Of a stretch of DNA of 64,000 nt, positions 9,733-18,810 are shown one piece after another; the stretch's first letter is position 1, and every line of letters begins with the position of its first letter. Under the pieces are notes generated by a model. The model had not been told where the DNA came from, made no database searches, and worked only from the letters and a program-made list of their open reading frames with translations. A program made the position numbers and the translations under genes. The stretch is from Bog-105 sp965277435 (GTDB lineage: Bacteria > Acidobacteriota > Terriglobia > Bryobacterales > Bryobacteraceae), in contig OZ255821.1 in NCBI GenBank assembly GCA_965277435.1, positions 4,836,001 through 4,900,000 on the forward strand, given 5' to 3'.

Positions 9733-12120
9733 TTAAGTGTCAAGACTGTTAGGGGTCAGCTGTTGTAGCAAGGCATCTTGTGTTCCGACGTCAAGCTTAT
9801 TGCCAGTCTTGGTGACATAGAAAACGTCAAACGCGCGGCGACCCTCGGTATCAACCAGGACCAGGTCGATGTTGCAGCCGGCGGCCGTCAGGCTGGAGGC
9901 AAGGTCGAAGAGTAGCCCCGGTCGATCTTCGCCGGTGAAGTGGAGCAAGGTGGCGGAGTCAGAAGCGGAATCGTCGAATCGTACGGAGGGCTGAATCAAC
10001 GCGGAGGCGAGAGGGCGGTGCGCGGGCCGGCGGCGTCGCAAGAGATCACTCACTTCGACTTGCCCTTTGATCACTCGTTCGACCGTAGAGCGCAAGCGAT
10101 CCGTCTCCTCGGGGTTCAATTCCAAGGTGCGGGAGGGATCGCTGAAGTGAAATTCGTCCAGCGCGATGCCTTTGGCATTTGATGCCGCTTCGGCCTTCAC
10201 GATGTTCATCCCGAAGCTAGCGAGCGCGCCGCAAAGAGCGGCGAAAAGACCGGGATGATCAGACGCGAGGACCGTTAAAGAATAGGCTCCCGGTTCGCGT
10301 TGCAGGGCAAGCGCAAAACCTTCCTTCCGGCGGATTTCTTCGAGGCGCCGGTGTTCTTCCATTTCCTCCGTAGTATGAATACGCAGGTAACGTGTGGGGA
10401 AACCTGCTGTGAAATCGTTTACCGCCGCGCTGGTAGTATGCGGACCGATACGCTGGGACGCCAGTTCGCGTGTGAGTTGAGCCGCTGCTACCGAATATAC
10501 ACGCCACAACTGTTCCGAACGCCACGGCGTTAGGGCGGTCGGATTGACTGCTGAAACGTCGGCATAGGTTAGCAGGGTGAGCTTGCGGAGATTTTCGTAG
10601 GCGCCAACCTGCGCGGTGAGAAAACGGGCAGTCACGGGGTCATCCAGATCGCGGCCAGTCATTACTTCGGACAGCAACAAATGATTGGCGATCAAAAACT
10701 CGATGGTGTTGCGCTCGCTTTCCGGGACGCCGATCGAGAACAGAAATGCTGTGGCGCTCTCGGCGGAACCGCGAACATGTTCGCCTGGACGGGTACCCTT
10801 GCCGATATCATGCAACAAAAGTGCAAGCCGAAGAATGGCGACATCGTTCTCTTCCAAAGAAAGATCGCGGAACCGATTGTGCTCGATCGACTGGGTTCCC
10901 GAGAGACCGTCAATCGCTTCGAGCGCCACCAGCGTGTGTTCGTCGACGGTGTAGCGATGATAGAAATCGCGGACCACCAGACTCTCAATCGTTCGCCAGG
11001 CGGGCAGGACAGCGGCCAGTATGCCCGCGTCATGCATATTGCGCAAGGCGACAGCGGCGCGAGGTTGTGACAGGATCGAGCGCCAGACAGGCCACTGCAT
11101 GGCTGCCGGCGGAATGGTCTGGGAGCGTTCCCGCAAGCGGCGGAGCGTATCCCACGAGACGGGAATTCCTTGCCGGCCCACGAAGACGAACAGCTCGAAA
11201 ATCGAGTGAACCGACTGCAGCGTAATAGCCGGATTCCGCAGAAAGACTTGATTGTGCGAAACGGTGAATTCGGCGGTCGACAATTTATCGCGCCGGTCGA
11301 GAAACTGTCGCACCAAACCGGTTTCCCGGCGGTAAATCGAATCGATCACCTGCAAAGCCGCTTGAAAACAGCAGCGTGCGTGACGATAGAAGTCGCGCAT
11401 CCAGACTTCAGGAGCGAGCGATCCCGCTGCTTCGTCCTGCAGTTCGAATGAGAGCAGGTTGTTGTCGCGTCCGGATCGCTCATGCAGAAAAAAGCGCAGC
11501 GCATAAAGAAAGTCGCGAGCGGTTTCGGCTTCCTTCAGTGCGTTGCGGAACAGCCCGCGTTGTGGATCAAGCAACGCAGCCCAGTGCAGGAGATGGTAAT
11601 CGCGGATCCCGCCCGGGCCGTCTTTAATATTCGGTTCGAGATGGTACACGGTATGGCCGAATTTTGCATGGCGGCTGCTGGTGAGATCGGCCAGGCTGCG
11701 CAACAGCACCGCTCCGTGCTTGCGAAAAAACGTGGGCAGGCGGTCGCTCAGCGCTGCGAACAAACCGGGATCGCCATAGAGAAACCGCACGTCGAGCAGA
11801 CTGATAGAGAGATGTGGGTTACCTTCCTGCAAGCGGCAACACTCATCTAACGTTCGCACGGAATGGCTGGCCTTCATTGAAGAGTCCCAAAGGCCGCTTA
11901 GAAACCGGCTAAGCGGCTCTTTGAAAACGTCTGGCCCGGGCTCGTCGCGAAGGAGCAGCATCAAGTCTACGTCGGAGAAGGGAAAGAGTTCCGCACGCCC
12001 GTAACCGCCTACCGCCAGAAGCGCAAAAGGCACGGGGAGCGCCGGCTCGAGATAGGTCTGCGCGGCTTCCAGAACAAGCCGATCCACTGCAGCGGTGCGG
12101 GGGAAAGCAGGTCTGGACAC
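9733..12120 (-). CDS. glnD: [Protein-PII] uridylyltransferase / uridylyl-removing enzyme GlnD
   Basis: 795 residues with the full GlnD order. The nucleotidyltransferase motif GGYGRAEL is at 38-45 with SDVD at 49-52. An HD-type hydrolase follows (LLHDIGKG near 440). Two ACT domains complete it, the first around SLTVLASDHPGLFAALCGAL and the second around LLHFTGEDRPGLLFDLASSL. The enzyme adds UMP to PII when glutamine is low and removes it when glutamine is high. It is somewhat shorter than the roughly 890-residue enterobacterial protein, mainly at the N-terminus. It follows glnB by 21 bases on the same strand, matching its function of modifying that protein. Confidence 0.95.
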   Translation of the reverse strand: MSRPAFPRTAAVDRLVLEAAQTYLEPALPVPFALLAVGGYGRAELFPFSDVDLMLLLRDEPGPDVFKEPLSRFLSGLWDSSMKASHSVRTLDECCRLQEGNPHLSISLLDVRFLYGDPGLFAALSDRLPTFFRKHGAVLLRSLADLTSSRHAKFGHTVYHLEPNIKDGPGGIRDYHLLHWAALLDPQRGLFRNALKEAETARDFLYALRFFLHERSGRDNNLLSFELQDEAAGSLAPEVWMRDFYRHARCCFQAALQVIDSIYRRETGLVRQFLDRRDKLSTAEFTVSHNQVFLRNPAITLQSVHSIFELFVFVGRQGIPVSWDTLRRLRERSQTIPPAAMQWPVWRSILSQPRAAVALRNMHDAGILAAVLPAWRTIESLVVRDFYHRYTVDEHTLVALEAIDGLSGTQSIEHNRFRDLSLEENDVAILRLALLLHDIGKGTRPGEHVRGSAESATAFLFSIGVPESERNTIEFLIANHLLLSEVMTGRDLDDPVTARFLTAQVGAYENLRKLTLLTYADVSAVNPTALTPWRSEQLWRVYSVAAAQLTRELASQRIGPHTTSAAVNDFTAGFPTRYLRIHTTEEMEEHRRLEEIRRKEGFALALQREPGAYSLTVLASDHPGLFAALCGALASFGMNIVKAEAASNAKGIALDEFHFSDPSRTLELNPEETDRLRSTVERVIKGQVEVSDLLRRRRPAHRPLASALIQPSVRFDDSASDSATLLHFTGEDRPGLLFDLASSLTAAGCNIDLVLVDTEGRRAFDVFYVTKTGNKLDVGTQDALLQQLTPNSLDT

Positions 12121-12141
12121 AGGTCTTAACCACGGCGACCT

Positions 12142-12480
12142 TTACAACGCGGCTTCGCCTGTATCGTCGTTCCGAATACGAATCGCGTCGAGCACATCGT
12201 AGATGAAGATTTTGCCGTCACCGAGTTTGCCGGTGCGGGCGGCGGCCGCAATCGCGCGCGCTATTTCATCGAGCCGCGCATCCGGCACTACCGTCTCCAG
12301 TTTGATCTTCGGCAGGAGATCGACCTCATACTCCATGCCCCGATAGACCTCTTTGTGGCCTTTCTGCCGGCCATGGCCGCGCACTTCCGCGATCGTCAGC
12401 CCGTCGATGCCCAGCGTTTTCAGCGCTTCCTTCACTTCATCGAGTTTGAACGGTTGAATGATGGCTTCGATTTTTTTCAT
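12142..12480 (-). CDS. glnB: Nitrogen regulatory protein PII (GlnB/GlnK)
   Basis: 112 residues, the standard PII length. The T-loop reads GRQKGHKEVYRGMEYEVDLLPK, given here only as its key part: Tyr-51 lies in GMEYEVD and is the residue uridylylated by GlnD. The C-terminal signature (TGKLGDGKIFIYDV) is intact. PII trimers sense 2-oxoglutarate and ATP/ADP, and they regulate AmtB, glutamine synthetase and related targets. The gene sits between amtB (17 bases upstream) and glnD (21 bases downstream). Linkage to amtB would favour the name glnK; the sequence alone does not decide between the two. Confidence 0.96.
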   Translation of the reverse strand: MKKIEAIIQPFKLDEVKEALKTLGIDGLTIAEVRGHGRQKGHKEVYRGMEYEVDLLPKIKLETVVPDARLDEIARAIAAAARTGKLGDGKIFIYDVLDAIRIRNDDTGEAAL

Positions 12481-12497
12481 CGTGGGATTGTCCGATT

Positions 12498-13904
12498 CTA
12501 AGCTTCGAGATTGTATCCTTCTTCGCCGTGCATCGAGAGATCAAGTCCTTCGCGTTCCTGATCGACCGAGGCGCGCAGACCGATTGTCACATCGACGATT
12601 TTCAATATGACGAGCGTGGCGATGATGGCCAAAGTCCACGAGATCAGAACGGCAATCAACTGATTTAGTACTTGATGCGGATTGCCATCGATCCAACCAA
12701 GTGGCAATGGTTTCCCGGAGGCATCTTTCAGACCATCATTGATGAGGTTTGTCGCAAAGACGCCTGTCAGGATAGCGCCGATTGTTCCGCCGGCGCCGTG
12801 GACGCCAAAGGCATCGAGGGTGTCGTCGTAGCCGAATCTGTTCTTGATGGTGGTGACCATGAAGAAGCAGAACATCCCGGCGAGAAAGCCGATGAGGAGG
12901 GCAGGGAAGGGTTGGACGAAACCGGAAGCAGGAGTGATGGCTACGAGTCCGGCGACGGCACCGGAAATTCCGCCCAACATGCTTGGTTTGCCATGTCGCA
13001 GCCATTCCGCCAGCATCCAGCCCAGGGCAGCCGCCGCAGCACCGAAGTGAGTAGCGACAAAAGCGCTGGTGGCCAGACCGGAGGCGTTCACAGCACTGCC
13101 TGCGTTGAAGCCAAACCAGCCGACCCAGAGAAGGCAGGCGCCGATGACACTCAGCACCAGGTTATGCGGCTTCATGGGTTCGCGCGGGAAGCCGACCCGC
13201 TTGCCCAGGTAAAGCGCGCATACCAGCGCGCTGACACCTGAAGTGATGTGCACCACTGTGCCGCCGGCAAAATCGAAAGTGGGAATAGCGCCGCCGAGGA
13301 AAGCATTCAGCAGGCCGCCTTTGCCCCAGATCATGTGCGCCATCGGGAAATAGACGAAGGTCGACCAGAGAATGGTAAACAACAGCATCGCGCTGAATTT
13401 CATGCGCTCGGCAAACGCTCCGGAGATCAGCGCCGGCGTGATGATGGCGAACATCAACTGGTAAATCATGTAGGTTTCATGCGGCACTGTCGCTCCATAA
13501 TCGCCGTTTGGCGTCGAGCCCACGCCGTGCAGAAACAAGTAGCTGAAGTCTCCGATAAATGCGTTGCCTGGAGCGAAAGCCAGGCTATAGCCGTAAATGG
13601 CCCACAGCACCGTGATCACAGCCATCAGCGCGAAGCTATGCATCATGGTGGCGAGGACATTTTTGCGGCGCACGAGACCGCCGTAAAATAGCGCTAAACC
13701 CGGACCTGTCATCATGAGAACCAGAGCGGAGGAGGTGAGCATCCAGGCGTTATCGCCGGAGAGTTGGGCGGTCTTCGTGGCAGATTCTAGTGCAGCGAGG
13801 CGCTGCTCGACGCTGGGCGCCGATTGAGCGAGCAAGGGACACACAGAAGACATCACCAGAGTAGATGCAGTAAGGAGAAGCAAATTACGGAGTAGACGAA
13901 TCAT
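12498..13904 (-). CDS. amtB: Ammonium transporter AmtB with cleavable signal and N-terminal extension
   Basis: 468 residues. The first 28 form a signal peptide, followed by a short polar, coiled-coil-like segment (SVEQRLAALESATKTAQL) before the first Amt helix (ALVLMMTGPGLALFYGGLVRR). Conserved pore residues are visible: Asp-211 and His-219 in FDFAGGTVVH, and the second pore histidine in FGVHGAGGTIG near 370. The protein imports ammonium and is blocked by unmodified PII, encoded directly downstream. It opens the amtB-glnB-glnD operon. I looked in the 102 bases upstream for a sigma-54 type -24/-12 promoter and did not find a convincing one. Confidence 0.95.
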   Translation of the reverse strand: MIRLLRNLLLLTASTLVMSSVCPLLAQSAPSVEQRLAALESATKTAQLSGDNAWMLTSSALVLMMTGPGLALFYGGLVRRKNVLATMMHSFALMAVITVLWAIYGYSLAFAPGNAFIGDFSYLFLHGVGSTPNGDYGATVPHETYMIYQLMFAIITPALISGAFAERMKFSAMLLFTILWSTFVYFPMAHMIWGKGGLLNAFLGGAIPTFDFAGGTVVHITSGVSALVCALYLGKRVGFPREPMKPHNLVLSVIGACLLWVGWFGFNAGSAVNASGLATSAFVATHFGAAAAALGWMLAEWLRHGKPSMLGGISGAVAGLVAITPASGFVQPFPALLIGFLAGMFCFFMVTTIKNRFGYDDTLDAFGVHGAGGTIGAILTGVFATNLINDGLKDASGKPLPLGWIDGNPHQVLNQLIAVLISWTLAIIATLVILKIVDVTIGLRASVDQEREGLDLSMHGEEGYNLEA

Positions 13905-14006
13905 ATGGACGTTACGCTCCAGCTGGTAAATCGTTCAGCGTAACAGGTCGGGGTCTTTTCCGGCCATACAAATTTCTATTCATCGGATCGAAATCTTTTA
14001 TCGAAT

Positions 14007-15578
14007 ATGCCGGACGATGTCTCCCAACAAAACATGCAGCCGGGCGCAAATCCCTGGCTGATTGCTCTTGCCGTCATTTTGCCGGCCTTTATGGAAGTGA
14101 TCGATACTTCCATTGCTTCGGTCTGCATTCCTTATATTGCGGGAAGCATCTCGGCTTCGAACGATGAAGCCACTTGGGTTCTAACTTTTTATTTACTGTC
14201 GAATGCCGTGGTGTTGCCGGCCAGCGGCTGGTTCTCGCTGCGTTTCGGACGACGGCGGTACTTGATCGGGTCCATCATTGTATTCACCATCTCCTCTTTC
14301 TTCTGCGGCGCCGCCAATAGCCTGATCGTAATCTTGATTGCGCGGCTGGTGCAGGGGGCTGGAGGCGGAGGGTTGCAGCCGTTGTCGCAGGCGATTCTAA
14401 CCGAGAGTTTTCCGCCGGAAAAGCGCGGGTTGGCTATGGGAATGTATGGACTGGGCGTGGTCGTAGCGCCGGTGTTAGGCCCGACTCTCGGCGGCTGGCT
14501 CACCGATCAGTATTCCTGGCGCTGGGCGTTTTATATCAACATCCCCATTGGTGTTTTGGCGATCTTTCTGATCATGCGTTACGTGAAGGATCCGCCATAC
14601 ATCGTGAATGCGAAGCCCGGAAAGCTGGACGCTATTGGATTTGGATTGCTGGCCATTGCGCTGGGCGCCATGCAGATCATTCTTGATCGCGGCCAGATCG
14701 ACGACTGGTTCGGGGCGACGTGGATTCGTTATGCGTTTATGGCGATGGTTGTCTGCTTTGGCCTGTTTATCTACACGCAACTCACCAAAGAAAAGCCGCT
14801 GGTGGACTTGAAAATTTTCCTGAACCGGAATTTCGCGATGGGTTGTCTGCTGATCTTCATGTTCGGTGCGTCGGTGTACGCGGCCGTTACTCTGCTGCCG
14901 CTCTACTATCAGTCGTTAATGGACTATTCGGCGTGGTGGTCGGGACTGGCGGTGGCGCCCCGCGGGCTTGGTTCGATTTTGGCCATGCCGCTGGTTGGGT
15001 TGATGGTGTCGAAGGTCGACACGCGCATTTTGGTCTCTGGCGGCTTTGCCACGTTTGGTGTGTGCAGCTTGATATGGAGCACGCTTACGCTGCAGATTTC
15101 ACCGTGGTCAATGACGGTTCCCATCGTGGTAAGCGGATTCGCGTTGGGCCTCGTTTTTGTGCCGTTGTCGGTGGTGGCGCTGGGCGATCTTAAGCCAGAG
15201 CAGGTTGGCAATGGCAGCGGTTTATATAACCTGATGAGAAATGTCGGCGGCAGTGTGGGGATCTCCATCGTGCAGACGATTCTCTCGCGGCACGAGCAGC
15301 TTCATCAAACCGAACTCGTCAAAGCACTTGCGCCGACCTCGCCGACCTACCAACAGCGCCTGCAGTACTACACAAATTATTTTGGAGGTTTTTTCAGCCA
15401 CTCCACTGCGCAAAGCCAGGCGATACAGCAAATCAACCGTCAATTGGGGCAGCAGTCGCAGCTGTGGTCCTATGTGGATGATTTTCGTTACATGGCGCTT
15501 GCTTGTTTCTGCTGTGTAGCGCTTGTGTGGGGTTTGCGGAAAGTGAAGGCTAAGGGTGCACCGGCTGGAGCGCATTAG
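14007..15578 (+). CDS. DHA2-family (EmrB/QacA-like) multidrug exporter
   Basis: 523 residues with about 14 hydrophobic helices. The first helix has the family feature AVILPAFMEVIDTSIASVCIPYIAGSI, where Asp sits in the DT motif. Loop 2-3 has RFGRRRYL, and helix 5 carries the motif C-like GLGVVVAPVLGPTLGGWL. This is the drug:H+ antiporter-2 branch of the major facilitator superfamily. The usual partner, an EmrA-like membrane fusion protein, is not adjacent, and no TetR/MarR regulator is visible beside it. The stop overlaps the start of the following methyltransferase gene by 23 bases, so the two are probably co-transcribed. The substrate is unknown. Confidence 0.88.
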   Translation: MPDDVSQQNMQPGANPWLIALAVILPAFMEVIDTSIASVCIPYIAGSISASNDEATWVLTFYLLSNAVVLPASGWFSLRFGRRRYLIGSIIVFTISSFFCGAANSLIVILIARLVQGAGGGGLQPLSQAILTESFPPEKRGLAMGMYGLGVVVAPVLGPTLGGWLTDQYSWRWAFYINIPIGVLAIFLIMRYVKDPPYIVNAKPGKLDAIGFGLLAIALGAMQIILDRGQIDDWFGATWIRYAFMAMVVCFGLFIYTQLTKEKPLVDLKIFLNRNFAMGCLLIFMFGASVYAAVTLLPLYYQSLMDYSAWWSGLAVAPRGLGSILAMPLVGLMVSKVDTRILVSGGFATFGVCSLIWSTLTLQISPWSMTVPIVVSGFALGLVFVPLSVVALGDLKPEQVGNGSGLYNLMRNVGGSVGISIVQTILSRHEQLHQTELVKALAPTSPTYQQRLQYYTNYFGGFFSHSTAQSQAIQQINRQLGQQSQLWSYVDDFRYMALACFCCVALVWGLRKVKAKGAPAGAH

Positions 15579-16188
15579 AATTACTTGCAGCGCGCTCATC
15601 CTGGTACCGCTCGCGCTTTTCGCCATGGATAAATATGCCGCCGAAACGCAGAAGCTGAGCGAACGGATGCATTGGAAGCAGGGAGATGTGATAGCGGAGA
15701 TCGGCGCCGGGGAAGGCCAAATGTCGTTCCTGGCAGCCCAAGACGTGGGACCTACTGGGCGCGTCTACTCGACCGAACTTAACTCTGAAAAACTCGCACA
15801 TCTGGCGAACGAAGTGAAAGGCCGGCATCTCGTGAATATCAGCTTGCTGCAGGCGCAGCCAGTCGAAACAGGTTTGCCTGCGAACTGCTGTGACGACATT
15901 TTCTTGCGGCGCGTGTATCATCATTTCTCAGATCCGAAAGATACCGATGCATCCATTTTCCGCGCTTTAAAACCGGGTGGATTGCTGGCCGTAATCGAAT
16001 TCCCGCCCCGGCCCGAATACGGAGCACTCAACGGCATGCCGAAGAGTCACGGCGGCTTCCATGGCATTCCCAAAGCGGTACTGGTCAAAGAACTCAAGTC
16101 GGCTGGGTTCGAGATTGTGCAGCTGCCGGAAGAAATGAAAATCGAAGGTGACTACTACGTGATCGCGCGCAAGCTGCCGACGCATTGA
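15556..16188 (+). CDS. Class I SAM-dependent methyltransferase with N-terminal signal/anchor
   Basis: 210 residues from a GTG inside the end of the exporter gene. Residues about 8-24 are hydrophobic (ITCSALILVPLALFAM), suggesting a signal peptide or membrane anchor, unusual for a methyltransferase. The SAM-binding motif I is VIAEIGAGEGQMS, then a YSTELN acidic end of strand 2, FLRRVYHHF in motif II, and a motif III-like LKPGGLLAVIEFPPRP. This resembles the exported-looking UbiE-type methyltransferases seen in several environmental bacteria. The acceptor is unknown. The next gene follows after three bases. Confidence 0.8.
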   Translation: MHRLERIRITCSALILVPLALFAMDKYAAETQKLSERMHWKQGDVIAEIGAGEGQMSFLAAQDVGPTGRVYSTELNSEKLAHLANEVKGRHLVNISLLQAQPVETGLPANCCDDIFLRRVYHHFSDPKDTDASIFRALKPGGLLAVIEFPPRPEYGALNGMPKSHGGFHGIPKAVLVKELKSAGFEIVQLPEEMKIEGDYYVIARKLPTH

Positions 16189-16191
16189 AGC

Positions 16192-16485
16192 ATGGCGCGA
16201 AAGGCTGAACGCGAGCAAGTCCTGAAAGACGCCTGGATTGGCGATGCCGTCCTCAGCCTGTATGCGCGCACCAGGATTCTGCGTGAGGATGGTTCAATCG
16301 ATGGCCCCAAAGCCGAGCGCATGGTTTCGAATTGCTTTTTATCCGTTATCTCCGAAGCCAGTGAAACCGAGACCGCGATTGGCCGCGTGTTCGCGAGCGA
16401 GGGACTCGCTGCCGCGTTTACCTGGATTGAAGAGCAACTGATGCCTGTGTTCGACCGCCAGGAAGCGAAACGGCAAAAACGTTAG
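16192..16485 (+). CDS. Small RNase III-like domain protein
   Basis: 97 residues beginning three bases after the methyltransferase stop. The segment DAWIGDAVLSLYARTRIL resembles the signature of RNase III and Mini-III enzymes (LEFLGDAVL / LAYIGDAVYELYVR). The GD aspartate is kept, but the glutamate of the classic RNase III signature is replaced by Ala. A second acidic position may lie in the C-terminal half (AFTWIEEQLMPVF). At 97 residues it is shorter than Mini-III (about 130-140) and has no double-stranded-RNA-binding domain. It could be a reduced nuclease or a catalytically dead relative. Start: ATG at 16192. Confidence 0.5.
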   Translation: MARKAEREQVLKDAWIGDAVLSLYARTRILREDGSIDGPKAERMVSNCFLSVISEASETETAIGRVFASEGLAAAFTWIEEQLMPVFDRQEAKRQKR

Positions 16486-16488
16486 ACG

Positions 16489-16774
16489 CTTCTCGTCGCA
16501 AAACAGCAATATCAAAACACTCCCTGAAAATCACGGTTGTGGAATCCAGAGGTGTTTTGGGATCTTCGCGATCACCCCGGGGAAGAGCAGCGTTACGGTG
16601 ACAGGCGAAAGCGCCTGTTCCACGAGAGGCACACTGGCATTTTGCGGTTAGGGGCGAGATTCAAAATGGCGAGTGTGACTTTCATGTGATTGCGCCGCCC
16701 ATCGGGCCACGGCTACTCCCTGACGGTCGTAGCTCCGCAAGCGATTTTTGAATTTTGCGACGAGGGGCGTCTTG
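16489..16774. other. Intergenic stretch with a perfect hairpin, no gene supported
   Basis: About 285 bases between convergent genes. A seven-base-pair stem with a four-base loop (ACAGGCG AAAG CGCCTGT) lies near 16602-16619 but lacks a following T run, so it is not a clear terminator. Around 16550-16660, two different frames spell short pieces (VFWDLRD, ITPGKSSVTVTGES). These resemble the end of exported sortilin/VPS10-like glycosidase-type proteins common in acidobacteria. This may be a decayed coding end, but nothing more can be supported. Confidence 0.3.
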
Positions 16775-18769
16775 TTACTTTGCCGGGCGGATACAGATCG
16801 CCTGCCCGCCTCCCGGCGCCAGAATGGCCTTGATGGTCTCGGAGCGAGTTACATTCTTTTGGTCGATCACAGTATGTGTTGGAGACACGTCAGACTCCGG
16901 TGCATCCGAAACGGTTTGCGCGGTGTAGTCTCCGGGCCCGAGAAACTCGAGCGGTATATCGAGTTGCGCCGCATGAGAACCCGCAATGCTGCCGACGTAC
17001 CATTCCTTGCCTTTGCGGCGCGCAATCGTGATGTAGTCGCCGACTTTGGCGTTCAGTACGCGAGTCTCGTCCCAGGTCGTCGGCACGGTGCGCAGAAAGG
17101 CAAACTCCTTCTGCCCTTCGTACGCTTCCGGCGAATCGGACACCATCTCGAAGGGGCTCTGGAAAACAATGAAGAGAGCGGTCTGATGCGCGCGCGTGCC
17201 CATCACCATGGGATGGATATTGCGCGGCTGGAAAGCCTCCCGGGTGACGTTAGTGAAACCGCCCGGCGTGTAATCCATCGGCCCTGCGAGCATGCGCGTA
17301 AAGGCCAGCATCACATTGTGTTCGGGTGTTACGCGCGCACTCCACTTGTTGTATTCGAGACCCAGCACTCCTTCGCGCGTGATTACATTGGGCCACGTGC
17401 GGCGCATCCCGTCCGGTTTGTATGCGCCGTGGAAGTCGATCATGAGGTGATGTGCCGCGGCTTTTCGAGCGACCCGATAGTAGAAGTCCACCATCCACTG
17501 GTCATCGCGGTTCATGAAGTCGATCTTGACGCCCGCCACGCCCCACTTCTCATAGAGCGGAAATGCCTCGTCCATCTGCCGCTCGATATCCGTCCAGTGT
17601 GACCATAGCCAGATCTTCACATTCTTCGACTTCGCATAACGCAGCAATTCCGGCATATCGATATTCGGCTGCGCCTGCGTGATATCCGCGCCGGAATCGT
17701 TGGGTCCGGTTCCATGCGAGGCCCAGCCGCCGTCGAGCAGGAAATACGGAAACCCGGCTTTCGCTGCAAAATCGATGTAATGCTTGGCAGTGGCCGTGTT
17801 CTTCCCTACTTTGAAGTCCACATTTTCATCGTACGGACCGGACCACCAATCCCAGGCAGCCTTTCCCGGCTGAATCCAAGAGGTGTCTGCAATCACCGAA
17901 GACGGGTTCAGGTTCTCAACCAGGTTCGATTCGATTAAGCGGCCCGGTGAGTCGCCGATCATGATCACACGCCAGGGCGTCTCGACGGGCGTTTGGCCGG
18001 AAACTGCCAGCCCCGGCTCGTCCAGCCGTGGAGAAAGTCGCGCCTCGAGAATTTTTGAATTCTCAATTGGCGAATGTCTCAGATACATGCCGGCATAGTG
18101 CTCCAGGTGAGCTTCGGTAATGGCCAGCCATCCGTTGCCCGGCAGCTCCATTAAGAGCGGCAGACCCACCAGCGATTCCGGATGCAGACCGGTGACTGCC
18201 AAGGTCCGGTAGTTATCCTCCCAGGAACTCTGGTAGTTTCGCAGGATCAGCGGATACATGGTGGCGTCCTCAGCGATTACAAATTGTGTCTTCTCGTTGA
18301 CGATCCGTACGTCTTTCGTGCGCGGCTCGTCCGGGATCAGATAGCGGAACGCAACGCCATCGTTGTAGACTCTGGCCTGCACCGTGAATTTGCGCGCAGA
18401 GCGTGTTGTTTCCAGTAAATCGATTGATAAGGTATTGCACTCGTTATGTATCGGATTGGACTTACCTGCCGGAACAGTGTAGGTTTCGCTGATCTTGGAA
18501 GGCGTGGAGTTCGCAATTCGCAGATTGCTCCCCAGCGACGGCTGGTCTTCCAGATCGAAGCCCAGGTTGGATTTGTCGAGCAGCGGTTTTCCTTTGTAAA
18601 TGACCTCGTAAACCAGTTGCCCGCTGCCAGGATTGATCGAAAAGCGCAGCTCAATCGAGCCGTCAGGCGAGAGAACAGTTGTGGGATTGTTTTGCGATTG
18701 AGCGTGCGGACTGATCGCGAGCAAACCCATCGTTGTTATAGCCAGCATCCGAAACATTTGTGAACTCAT
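16775..18769 (-). CDS. Glycoside hydrolase family 97 (alpha-galactosidase/alpha-glucosidase type)
   Basis: 664 residues with a signal peptide (to about residue 25, SPHAQSQ). The N-terminal beta-sandwich begins TVLSPDGSIELRFSI, the catalytic barrel includes WDWWSGPYDENVDF and YFLLDGGWASHG, and a C-terminal beta domain ends IKAILAPGGGQAICIRPAK. The barrel strand VKIDFMNRDDQW carries Asp-417. In the retaining branch of GH97 the nucleophile is an Asp at this place, whereas SusB-type inverting enzymes lack it. I therefore infer the retaining, alpha-galactosidase-like branch. It acts outside the cytoplasm on alpha-linked sugars. The gene is separated from the next one (ADOP 3) by 41 bases on the same strand. 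Confidence 0.85.
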   Translation of the reverse strand: MSSQMFRMLAITTMGLLAISPHAQSQNNPTTVLSPDGSIELRFSINPGSGQLVYEVIYKGKPLLDKSNLGFDLEDQPSLGSNLRIANSTPSKISETYTVPAGKSNPIHNECNTLSIDLLETTRSARKFTVQARVYNDGVAFRYLIPDEPRTKDVRIVNEKTQFVIAEDATMYPLILRNYQSSWEDNYRTLAVTGLHPESLVGLPLLMELPGNGWLAITEAHLEHYAGMYLRHSPIENSKILEARLSPRLDEPGLAVSGQTPVETPWRVIMIGDSPGRLIESNLVENLNPSSVIADTSWIQPGKAAWDWWSGPYDENVDFKVGKNTATAKHYIDFAAKAGFPYFLLDGGWASHGTGPNDSGADITQAQPNIDMPELLRYAKSKNVKIWLWSHWTDIERQMDEAFPLYEKWGVAGVKIDFMNRDDQWMVDFYYRVARKAAAHHLMIDFHGAYKPDGMRRTWPNVITREGVLGLEYNKWSARVTPEHNVMLAFTRMLAGPMDYTPGGFTNVTREAFQPRNIHPMVMGTRAHQTALFIVFQSPFEMVSDSPEAYEGQKEFAFLRTVPTTWDETRVLNAKVGDYITIARRKGKEWYVGSIAGSHAAQLDIPLEFLGPGDYTAQTVSDAPESDVSPTHTVIDQKNVTRSETIKAILAPGGGQAICIRPAK

Positions 18770-18810
18770 GCGCGCTCCTCGCGAGTTCTACTTCTATCAT
18801 GTTCGGCTCG

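Noticed and set aside
13905..14006. Sigma-54 promoter for amtB
   Set aside because: No TGGC-N8-TTGC type pair found on the minus strand.
16748..17602. 284-residue plus-strand open frame
   Set aside because: It lies antisense to the GH97 gene, whose motifs are clear; the plus-strand product has no known pattern.
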